DNA from: Salinirussus sp.
GTDB lineage: Archaea > Halobacteriota > Halobacteria > Halobacteriales > Haloarculaceae
Length of the DNA: 12,246 nt
NCBI GenBank assembly: GCA_028275005.1
Contig: JAQCNN010000111.1
Coordinates: 1 to 12,246 of the forward strand
Direction of reading: 5' to 3'
Made by a program: the position numbers and the translations under genes. The notes beneath the pieces are model-generated. The model was not told the DNA's origin. It saw only the letters and a list, made by a program, of their open reading frames with translations, and did not search any database. This document shows positions 1 to 5,652 of the stretch, in pieces. Positions within the stretch are counted from its first letter, which is position 1; every line of letters starts with the position of its first letter.

Positions 1-501
1 GTCGACGCCATCCGCGAGCATACTGACGAGCTCTCGAAGGTAGTCCTCACCCACCAGCACGGCGACCACGTCGAGCAGCTCGCGGCCGTCGTCGAGGCCT
101 TTGACGCGGACTGCTACGCCTACGCCGACCACCCGCTCCGGACCCACGGGCTGGCGGACGGCGACGAGATACTGGTCGGCGACGAGCCCTGCGAGGTGGT
201 GTACACCCCGGGCCACGGCGACGACCACGTCTCCCTCGTCGGCGAGGACTCGCTGTTCTCGGGGGACGTGGTGGTCCACGACGACGGTGCCTTCGACTAC
301 GGGAGCTTCGGCCGGACGGACTACCCGGGGATGAGTCGCGACCGGCTCATCCGGAGCATCGACGACCTACTCGGGCGGCTGCCCGACGGCGTCAGCGGCA
401 TGTACGCGGGTCACGGGGGTGTCTTTCACGGCGACGTCCGGGACGTGGTGGAGACGGCACTCTCGCGGGCCGAGGAGCGCGAGCCGAAGTATCCGGATTA
501 A
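1..501 (+). CDS. MBL-fold metallohydrolase (5' truncated by window edge)
   Basis: The frame is open from base 1 to TAA at 499-501, leaving 166 visible residues; perhaps 50 or more N-terminal residues lie outside the window. The metallo-beta-lactamase signature THQHGDH is at visible residues 17-23. The other expected metal ligands follow in order: His72 in YTPGHGDDH, Asp89 in FSGD, and His138 in YAGHG. Together these would bind a dinuclear (usually zinc) centre in a glyoxalase-II/hydrolase-type fold. The protein is probably a cytoplasmic hydrolase. The substrate cannot be read from the sequence, since glyoxalase, lactonase and other members share these motifs. The C-terminus is Glu/Arg rich and short after the last ligand, so no extra domain follows. 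Its stop overlaps the stop of the convergent zinc-ribbon gene by 4 bases. Confidence 0.9.
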   Translation, partial: VDAIREHTDELSKVVLTHQHGDHVEQLAAVVEAFDADCYAYADHPLRTHGLADGDEILVGDEPCEVVYTPGHGDDHVSLVGEDSLFSGDVVVHDDGAFDYGSFGRTDYPGMSRDRLIRSIDDLLGRLPDGVSGMYAGHGGVFHGDVRDVVETALSRAEEREPKYPD

Positions 502-803
502 ACTGACGGGTCCCGGGAGCAGCCGTCGGCGTCCGTGTCACGGTCCGCTGTGGTGTCCGGCACCCACACGAGCGCGGCCGGTGCCGAGCGGGCGAGCAGG
601 GCTGCACCGGGTGTGTGGTCGCCCCTGTTCGGGCGGACAGTGACCGTCTCGTCACAGGCAGGACAGCGGTAGACATCGCCGTCGGGTGTCGGGGAGACCG
701 ACCAGTCGCCGTCGGTATGCGCCTCGTGTCCACAGGCGGGACAGAAGAGCGCCCCCTTGCGGTTAGAGGCGCGTGACGGCGGTCGGTCGGAGTGTTGTTT
801 CAT
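498..803 (-). CDS. small zinc-ribbon protein, haloarchaeal hypothetical
   Basis: A 101-residue protein with two CPxC knuckles, Cys21/Cys24 (FCPACGH) and Cys47/Cys50 (RCPACD), separated by 22 residues containing a Gly-Asp-Trp turn. This is a classical four-cysteine zinc ribbon. The ~50 residues after it are low in recognisable motifs and end in an Asp/Arg-rich tail. Such small single-ribbon proteins are common and mostly uncharacterised in haloarchaea; nucleic-acid or protein binding is only a family-level guess. The start at 803 is supported by a TATA-like GTTAAGC on the minus strand centred 28 bases upstream, which predicts a leaderless mRNA. The gene is convergent with the upstream hydrolase, overlapping it by 4 bases at the 3' ends. 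Confidence 0.75.
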   Translation of the reverse strand: MKQHSDRPPSRASNRKGALFCPACGHEAHTDGDWSVSPTPDGDVYRCPACDETVTVRPNRGDHTPGAALLARSAPAALVWVPDTTADRDTDADGCSRDPSV

Positions 804-827
804 GTAACCGTATTTCGTGCTACACGG

Positions 828-834
828 GCTTAAC
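828..834 (-). promoter_or_regulatory. TATA-like box of the zinc-ribbon gene
   Basis: Minus-strand GTTAAGC, centred 28 bases before the ATG at 803. That spacing places the transcription start at or next to the start codon, i.e. a leaderless transcript. Confidence 0.55.
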
Positions 835-964
835 CGTGGCGTTACGCGGCAATGAGCGGTATCGACTGGTGGTGTCAGCGCCGGGGCGTGGGGCCGTCAC
901 GCCGTGGGGCGTATCGGCAGGACGGTGGCCGGTGGGCGTGCGCCGAGGAGGGACGCGAGTCGCG

Positions 965-1114
965 CTATGCGCTCCGGCTCTCGCGGGCTTTTGGCCGGAG
1001 TCGGGCGTAGCCACACTTCCGGCACTGGTCGGCACGCTGGGGGTTCCGGGCGTTACAGCGCATGCAGATTAGCTTCGTGAAGAGGCGCTCTTCCGCCTTG
1101 TCGAAACTTGCCAT
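965..1114 (-). CDS. rpl40e: 50S ribosomal protein L40e
   Basis: A 49-residue basic protein starting MASFDKAEERLFTKLICMRC. Two CxxC pairs (Cys17/Cys20 and Cys31/Cys34) flank NARNPQRAD, and the tail is YARLRPKARESRSA. This is the full archaeal L40e, a zinc-binding large-subunit ribosomal protein without the ubiquitin fusion found in eukaryotes. The frame can be extended upstream to 1198, but the family N-terminus and a CTTAAG box centred 27-28 bases before 1114 both favour the internal ATG. It is divergent from the membrane-protein gene at 1207, with promoters about 35 bases apart. Confidence 0.95.
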   Translation of the reverse strand: MASFDKAEERLFTKLICMRCNARNPQRADQCRKCGYARLRPKARESRSA

Positions 1115-1138
1115 ATCCGAACGTACCGCACTGTTGCG

Positions 1139-1144
1139 CTTAAG
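1139..1144 (-). promoter_or_regulatory. TATA-like box of the L40e gene
   Basis: CTTAAG (self-palindromic), centred 27-28 bases upstream of the ATG at 1114. It supports both the chosen start and a leaderless mRNA. Confidence 0.6.
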
Positions 1145-1177
1145 TCCGGTGGTTCGGCTCGGGTGGGATACACACGG

Positions 1178-1183
1178 CTTATC
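1178..1183 (+). promoter_or_regulatory. TATA-like box of the membrane-protein gene
   Basis: CTTATC centred 26-27 bases before the ATG at 1207, the leaderless spacing. It lies back to back with the L40e promoter in a 92-base divergent intergenic region. Confidence 0.55.
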
Positions 1184-1206
1184 CGCTAGAAACCCCAATA
1201 TTAGAT

Positions 1207-2961
1207 ATGTCTGATGGGGCCGGCGACGACGACCTCAAGATAGATGTCGGTACGAACAACCGACAGCGGCTGGTCCGTCACCTCCTCAAGCGGACGGCCG
1301 TGGTCGTTGTCCTGCTCGGGGTGTGGTACGTCACGCGACCACTCTGGCACGGCCTCGTCTACTCGATGCTGTTCTCGCCGCCCGCGACGGTCCTGTTGGG
1401 TGGGGGTCTCCTCACCGCGCTCGTGCTCTGGTACTACCCGCCGTGGCGGATGGAGACCGACGAGGACGACAGCCGGGGGGTGAGTGTCGTCGATGACGAC
1501 GACGAATTTTCCTTCGAGGTTGCACCAGGTGGGCTCTTCGGCGGCGGGGCCGGGGGCCGCAAGCTCCAGCGGTTCACCTCCGTCGTCACCGTCCTGTTCG
1601 TCCTGTCGATCCTGGTCGGGATCCCGGCAGGCCCACTGGAGCAGCGGACGCTGGCGTCACAGACGATGGCCGACGCCACCGAGGTCGCGGAGTTCCCGTC
1701 GGCCAATCCGGATAACCCGCGGGTCGTCCCCCGCCAGGTCTCCGACGTCGCCACCAGCGGCTCGGTCTCGTACCGTCAGCACCGGCTCGGGGCGAGTGAT
1801 ATCGCCCGCACACAGAACGGCTCGCTCGCGTGGTCGTACGCCATCGAACCCGATGGGTTCAGGAACCAGGTTATCGAGAATCAGCGGGGCGTGCTCGTCG
1901 CCGATATGACCGAACTCGACCAGCGACAGGTCAACGTCTACGACCAGGAGTTCACCTACGGCCAGGGGATGTTCCTCTACCGGTCGGCGGACTGGCAGCT
2001 AAAGTCGACTGACTACCTGGCGGAGTACAACGACGAGCCAGTCGAGTTCAGCTACGAGGGGCAGCCGTACATGTACTACCCGAAGACGGCTCACGAGTGG
2101 AACCTGGCGCCGTTCCCCCACACCACGCCGGCCTGGAAGGGGGGCGCGCTGGTCTACACCAACGGGACGGTTGAACACCTCTCACCGGAGGAGGCACAGT
2201 CACACCCGGTGCTTGATGGACAGCGGCTCTACCCGCTGACACTCACGCAGGCGGAGATGGAGTCGCTGAACTACCGGAACGGGATCATCAACCAGCTGCC
2301 GGTGGTCGGCGCCCACGAGAACGAGGTCGAGGTTGCGGGGCTCCCGGACAGCGCGGAGAACAGCCAGCCGTTCGTGATCGACCTCGAAGGCGAGCAGATG
2401 TCGTACGTGACGGCACTGGAACCCTACGGGACCGACACACGCGGGCTCGATGAGGTGTGGTTTGCCGACGCCACGACCGGCGAGTACACCTTCTTCGCGA
2501 CCGAGCGAGAGACCCTGACCGGCCCCGAGCGGGCGATGGGGGTTGCCCGCGCGTCTGACTCCCGGACCAACTGGGGGCAGAACTTCGTCGTAGCCGAGCC
2601 GGTGCCGATCACCGTCGACGGGGAGCTGTGGTGGCAGATCAAGGTCGTTCCGGTCGACGCCACCGACGTGGCGCGTAACGTCTTCGTCAACGCGGACGAC
2701 AGCTCGACGCTCGAACTGCGCACCGACGACGCTATCCGTTCCTTTGTCGCCGGCGAGCAGGTGTCCGACCAGTCCGAGCCGCCACGCAACGGAACCGAAA
2801 CCGACGGCAGTGGTAGCGCCGGTGCCGGCGAGGGTGACGACGTGCTCTACTTCGTCATCGTGACCGACGAGGACGGCAACGTCGTCGAGCGGATCCCGGT
2901 CAGGAGTGGGCAGGACACCAGGATCGTCGACTCAACCGGGAACGTCACAGTGAGCGGCTGA
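1207..2961 (+). CDS. 584-aa haloarchaeal membrane protein of unknown function
   Basis: The N-terminus is acidic. Three hydrophobic segments follow at about residues 30-43, 57-77 and 123-143, with an Asp/Glu-rich hydrophilic loop at about 83-104 between the second and third. After residue 145 comes a ~440-residue hydrophilic domain rich in Tyr, Trp and acidic residues (for example YGQGMFLYRSADWQLK at about 257-272 and VDGELWWQIKVVPVD at about 472-486). It then has a Gly/Ser/Glu linker and a short C-terminal segment. The topology suggests a membrane anchor with a large soluble domain; an odd number of segments would put it opposite the N-terminus, possibly outside the cell. I do not recognise a catalytic motif or named domain. 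The start has a TATA-like box at leaderless spacing. The gene converges on tsr3 with 13 bases between stops, so it is probably monocistronic. Confidence 0.85.
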   Translation: MSDGAGDDDLKIDVGTNNRQRLVRHLLKRTAVVVVLLGVWYVTRPLWHGLVYSMLFSPPATVLLGGGLLTALVLWYYPPWRMETDEDDSRGVSVVDDDDEFSFEVAPGGLFGGGAGGRKLQRFTSVVTVLFVLSILVGIPAGPLEQRTLASQTMADATEVAEFPSANPDNPRVVPRQVSDVATSGSVSYRQHRLGASDIARTQNGSLAWSYAIEPDGFRNQVIENQRGVLVADMTELDQRQVNVYDQEFTYGQGMFLYRSADWQLKSTDYLAEYNDEPVEFSYEGQPYMYYPKTAHEWNLAPFPHTTPAWKGGALVYTNGTVEHLSPEEAQSHPVLDGQRLYPLTLTQAEMESLNYRNGIINQLPVVGAHENEVEVAGLPDSAENSQPFVIDLEGEQMSYVTALEPYGTDTRGLDEVWFADATTGEYTFFATERETLTGPERAMGVARASDSRTNWGQNFVVAEPVPITVDGELWWQIKVVPVDATDVARNVFVNADDSSTLELRTDDAIRSFVAGEQVSDQSEPPRNGTETDGSGSAGAGEGDDVLYFVIVTDEDGNVVERIPVRSGQDTRIVDSTGNVTVSG

Positions 2962-2974
2962 GCCCGGGGCCGGG

Positions 2975-3532
2975 TCAGCCATCACTGTTTGCCGTGCTGA
3001 CAGCACCTGTCCCCGTGTCGCCACCGGTCTCGGGGTCCGGGTCGTCGGCAAGGTAGTCGTCCTGGACAGCAACCACCGCGCCGGAGTCCGCACAGTCCGC
3101 ATAGCGGGCCAGCGGCTCCGCGTTGAGTTCGAGGAAGGTGTCCCCCCACGCAAACGTCTCCAGAAGCGTCTCGGCCTGGGCGCGGTCGCCGAGGATAGTC
3201 AGCGCCCCGGCAAAGGCCTCGACGGTGTTCAGCTGGAACGGGGTTCCGTAGTTGACCGGGTTGGCGGCGACGAGAAAGGGGAGTGAGCGGTGTGTGCCGT
3301 CGAGCCGGAAGGCCTCGTCGGTGGCCGTCCGCCAGGAGCAGTCAAGCGCCACCAGCCGGTCGCTGCCGGCGTCGGCCGGCGAGAGCGCCCGGTCGGCAAA
3401 GGGGTCGAGGACGACCCCCGGGGGCGTCTCCCGGGCCGAGTGGTGGAGTGTGGCGTGTCCGAGGTGAGCGAGCCGCCGGGCCGTACACTTCTCGGGGTCG
3501 TCGTCACCCTCGTAGCGGACGTGCAACTGCAC
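2975..3532 (-). CDS. tsr3: 16S rRNA aminocarboxypropyltransferase Tsr3
   Basis: A 185-residue cytoplasmic protein of the Tsr3 (DUF367) family. These SAM-dependent enzymes transfer the 3-amino-3-carboxypropyl group to a hypermodified uridine/pseudouridine of small-subunit rRNA, a late step in 30S maturation. Family landmarks visible in order are LDCSW (63-67), RSLPFLVAANPVNYG (82-96), FQLNTVEAFAGAL (99-111) and FAWGDTFLELN (127-137). The N-terminal strand MQLHVRYEGDDDPEKCTA fits the archaeal form. After about residue 160 there is a haloarchaeal Asp/Gly/Thr tail outside the fold. The start at 3532 has a CTTTTGC box 26 bases upstream. It is divergent from the small ORF/NTF2-like pair. Confidence 0.93.
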   Translation of the reverse strand: MQLHVRYEGDDDPEKCTARRLAHLGHATLHHSARETPPGVVLDPFADRALSPADAGSDRLVALDCSWRTATDEAFRLDGTHRSLPFLVAANPVNYGTPFQLNTVEAFAGALTILGDRAQAETLLETFAWGDTFLELNAEPLARYADCADSGAVVAVQDDYLADDPDPETGGDTGTGAVSTANSDG

Positions 3533-3554
3533 ACCCTCCCTACCGGGCGGGCGG

Positions 3555-3561
3555 GCAAAAG
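3555..3561 (-). promoter_or_regulatory. TATA-like box of tsr3
   Basis: Minus-strand CTTTTGC centred 26 bases before the ATG at 3532, in an otherwise very GC-rich stretch. Leaderless spacing. Confidence 0.5.
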
Positions 3562-3609
3562 CCGTCCGCCCCGGCTCGGCGCCGCCCGGCGGCCGGCCCG
3601 TCCATGACA

Positions 3610-3615
3610 GTTAAG
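3610..3615 (+). promoter_or_regulatory. TATA-like box of the small ORF/NTF2-like pair
   Basis: GTTAAG centred 27-28 bases before the ATG at 3640 and about 110 bases before the GTG at 3723. It therefore predicts that the transcript starts at the small ORF rather than at the larger gene. Confidence 0.5.
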
Positions 3616-3639
3616 TGAGCCTGCCCGGTATAAGGAACG

Positions 3640-3726
3640 ATGACCAATGTTGGCGAGCAGGCGCCGGCGTTTCCCGCGCCCGCCGGCGAGGAGGGGCCGG
3701 ACAGCGAGGGTGACCGGTCGTCGTGA
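3640..3726 (+). CDS. 28-aa small ORF coupled to the NTF2-like gene
   Basis: ATG at 3640, TGA at 3724-3726, 28 codons. The peptide is acidic and Pro/Gly rich and begins MTNVGEQAPAFPAP. No transmembrane segment or motif is visible. Three points favour translation: a TATA-like GTTAAG at leaderless spacing, an ATG at the predicted transcript 5' end, and a TGA that overlaps the GTG of the next gene as GTGA, the usual architecture of stop/start coupling. The N-terminus loosely recalls the opening strand of thioredoxin-fold peroxiredoxins (VGxxAPxF). A decayed fragment is therefore an alternative to a leader peptide or small protein. I cannot distinguish these. Confidence 0.45.
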   Translation: MTNVGEQAPAFPAPAGEEGPDSEGDRSS

Positions 3727-4103
3727 CACCGGACCTTCCGGCGGGGCCTGTCCCGCGAGCCCGGGCGTACTACCGGGCGCTCGACGACGGTGACTACGAC
3801 CTGCTCGGGGCCCTCCTCGCGCCCGGGTTTGTCCACGAGCGCCCGGACATGACACTAGAGGGGTGTGAGCGGTTCGTCCGGTTCATGCGGGAGGAACGCC
3901 CCTCGACCGACACGAGCCACCCTGTCGACAGCGTCTATCGCCGGGGGGAGGGGCGTGGCGGGTCGGCCGGCGGTGACCCCGGTGCCGAGGTTGCCGTCCG
4001 TGGCCGGCTGTTGTCGGCTGACGGGCGAGAGCTGACTGGCTTTGTGGACGTGTTCACGTTCGCCGACGGGCAGATGGTCCGGCTGCGGACGTACGTGGAC
4101 TGA
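3723..4103 (+). CDS. NTF2/SnoaL-like family protein
   Basis: A 126-residue cytoplasmic protein with an NTF2/SnoaL-like cone fold. It has an N-terminal helix pair (RARAYYRALDDGDYDLLGALLAPGFVHERPDMTLEG, about 12-48). A central helix (CERFVRFMREERPSTDTSH) and C-terminal strands (EVAVRGRLLSADGRELTGFVDVFTFADGQMVRLRTYVD) follow. The insert at about 75-86 (GEGRGGSAGGDP) is low complexity. Members are either small enzymes or ligand-binding proteins; the substrate is unknown. The frame is closed by TGA at 3711-3713, so the GTG at 3723 is the earliest usable start. It overlaps the TGA of the upstream 28-codon ORF, suggesting translational coupling. The gene converges on serS with 33 bases between stops. 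Confidence 0.82.
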   Translation: MTPDLPAGPVPRARAYYRALDDGDYDLLGALLAPGFVHERPDMTLEGCERFVRFMREERPSTDTSHPVDSVYRRGEGRGGSAGGDPGAEVAVRGRLLSADGRELTGFVDVFTFADGQMVRLRTYVD

Positions 4104-4136
4104 GCCGCCCTGACCGGTCGCGGACAGTTCCGACAG

Positions 4137-5516
4137 TCACTCGCGGTCGCCGGCCCCGACCGCGCTCTCCCCGACAGGTTCGTCGCCCTCGATGCGCTCC
4201 TGACCCATGTACGGGCGCAGCGCCTCGGGGACGGTGACGGTCCCGTCGGGGTTCTGGTAGTACTCGAGGAGCGCCACCATGACCCGAGGGACGGCAACGC
4301 CGGAGCCGTTGAGGGTGTGGAGGTAGTCGGCCGACTCGTGGCGCTCGGGCCGGTAGCGCAGGCCGGCCCGCCGGGCCTGGAACTCCTCGAAGTTGGACAC
4401 CGACGACACCTCGAGCCACCGGCCGCCGGCCTCGGGGCCCTCGGGCATGTCGTCGGCCGGCGCCCACACCTCGATGTCGTACTTTTTGGCCTGGGTAAAA
4501 CCCATGTCGCCGGTGCACATCCTCAGCACACGGTAGGGCAGTCCGAGCCGTTGCAGGACCGTCTCGGCCTCGGCGAGCAGCCCTTCCAGGCGGTCGTAGC
4601 TCTCCGCCGGGCGGACGAAGTTGACGAGTTCGACCTTGTTGAACTGGTGGACACGGACGTAACCGCGGGTCTCGGTGCCGTGTTCGCCGGCCTCCCGCCG
4701 GAAGTTCGGGGTGACGGCCTGGTGTTTGAGCGGGAGGTCGTCGTCGAGCAGGATCTCGTCGCGGTACATGTTGGTGACCGGCACCTCGGCGGTCGGGAGC
4801 AGCCAGAGGTCGTCGTCGTCGTAGTCGTCGTCCGGGCGGGCACCCACACGGTAGGCGTCCTCGGCGAACTTCGGGAGCTGGCCGGTGCCCCGCATCGACG
4901 CCGAGTTCACCGGGATCGGCGGAAGGACGTCGACGTACCCCTGCTCGCGGTGGACGTCGAGCATGAACTGGGTCAGGGCGTGCTCCAGGCGTGCGCCCTC
5001 ACCCTTGAGGAACTGGAAGCCCCCGCCGGTCACCTTCGCGCCGCGCTCGAAGTCCAGGATGTCCAGCTCCTCGCCGAGGTCGTAGTGAGGAACAACCGGG
5101 TCGGGCAACCCACGCAGGTCCCCAAAGCCCTCGCGGTAGCGCTCGACGTTGTCGGCCTCGTCGTCGCCGACCGGGACGGAGTCGTGGGGGATATTCGGCA
5201 GTTCGAGCAACAGGCTCTCCAGCTGCGATTCGAGGTCGTCGGCCTCCGTTTCGACCGCCGCCAGTTCGGCTTTCAGGTCCTGGGACCGCTCGATTGCGGC
5301 CTGGGCTTGCTCCTCCTCGCCCTCGCGTTTGAGGTCGCCGATCCGCTCGGAGACCTCGTTGCGCTCCTGGCGGAGCCCGTCGCCGCGGGCCTTCAGCTCC
5401 CGCCACTGTTCGTCGACCGCGAGGAGTTCGTCGAGGTCGACCCCGGTGACCCCCTTCGCCGCGATGGCCTCGCGTACCTGCTCGGGGTGCTCCCGGACGA
5501 ACTGCCTGCTGAGCAT
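4137..5516 (-). CDS. serS: seryl-tRNA synthetase
   Basis: A 459-residue class II aminoacyl-tRNA synthetase that charges tRNA-Ser (and tRNA-Sec where present). The N-terminal arm at about residues 27-105 is the antiparallel coiled coil that contacts the tRNA variable arm. The catalytic core shows the TAE serine/ATP loop at 242-244, motif 2 with FRREAG near 272-277 and the flanking GYVRVHQFNKVELVNF, and SSVSNFEEFQARR at 371-383. Motif 3 is GSGVAVPRVMVALLEYYQ at about 404-421, with its conserved Arg at 411. It is the common bacterial-type SerRS, not the methanogen type. An Asp-rich insert (DDDYDDDD, about 229-236) looks like a halophilic surface adaptation. The start at 5516 has a GGTTTTGCC box 27-28 bases upstream. 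Confidence 0.97.
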   Translation of the reverse strand: MLSRQFVREHPEQVREAIAAKGVTGVDLDELLAVDEQWRELKARGDGLRQERNEVSERIGDLKREGEEEQAQAAIERSQDLKAELAAVETEADDLESQLESLLLELPNIPHDSVPVGDDEADNVERYREGFGDLRGLPDPVVPHYDLGEELDILDFERGAKVTGGGFQFLKGEGARLEHALTQFMLDVHREQGYVDVLPPIPVNSASMRGTGQLPKFAEDAYRVGARPDDDYDDDDLWLLPTAEVPVTNMYRDEILLDDDLPLKHQAVTPNFRREAGEHGTETRGYVRVHQFNKVELVNFVRPAESYDRLEGLLAEAETVLQRLGLPYRVLRMCTGDMGFTQAKKYDIEVWAPADDMPEGPEAGGRWLEVSSVSNFEEFQARRAGLRYRPERHESADYLHTLNGSGVAVPRVMVALLEYYQNPDGTVTVPEALRPYMGQERIEGDEPVGESAVGAGDRE

Positions 5517-5540
5517 GCCCCCGCTTTCACACCGCAGGGC

Positions 5541-5546
5541 AAAACC
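5541..5546 (-). promoter_or_regulatory. TATA-like box of serS
   Basis: Minus-strand GGTTTT centred 27-28 bases before the ATG at 5516; leaderless spacing. Confidence 0.5.
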
Positions 5547-5614
5547 GTGTCGCTCCCGGCCGAGCCCCGGGGGGCTGGAGCGCCGGGGCCCCGCTCCGAC
5601 CCGGAACAGCCGCG

Positions 5615-5620
5615 CTTATA
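5615..5620 (+). promoter_or_regulatory. TATA-like box of the antiporter gene
   Basis: CTTATA with its centre 35-36 bases before the ATG at 5653. This predicts a short leader of about 9 bases. GGAG sits directly against the ATG, too close to act as a normal Shine-Dalgarno site. Confidence 0.5.
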
Positions 5621-5652
5621 CCCGCGGGGGACAGAGAGGCCGGGCACAGGAG

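Noticed and set aside
887..910. CGTGGGGC repeated at 887 and 903 (16-base step)
   Set aside because: Only two short copies in GC-rich DNA, with no further units; no sign of a CRISPR or functional array.
1115..1198. Extension of L40e to an upstream ATG at 1198
   Set aside because: The family N-terminus is MASF at 1114, and the CTTAAG box would lie inside the extension.
5149..5652. N-terminal extension of the antiporter upstream of 5653
   Set aside because: The extra residues are the antisense of serS and very Ser/Arg rich; the CTTATA box and the hydrophobic first helix both support the start at 5653.
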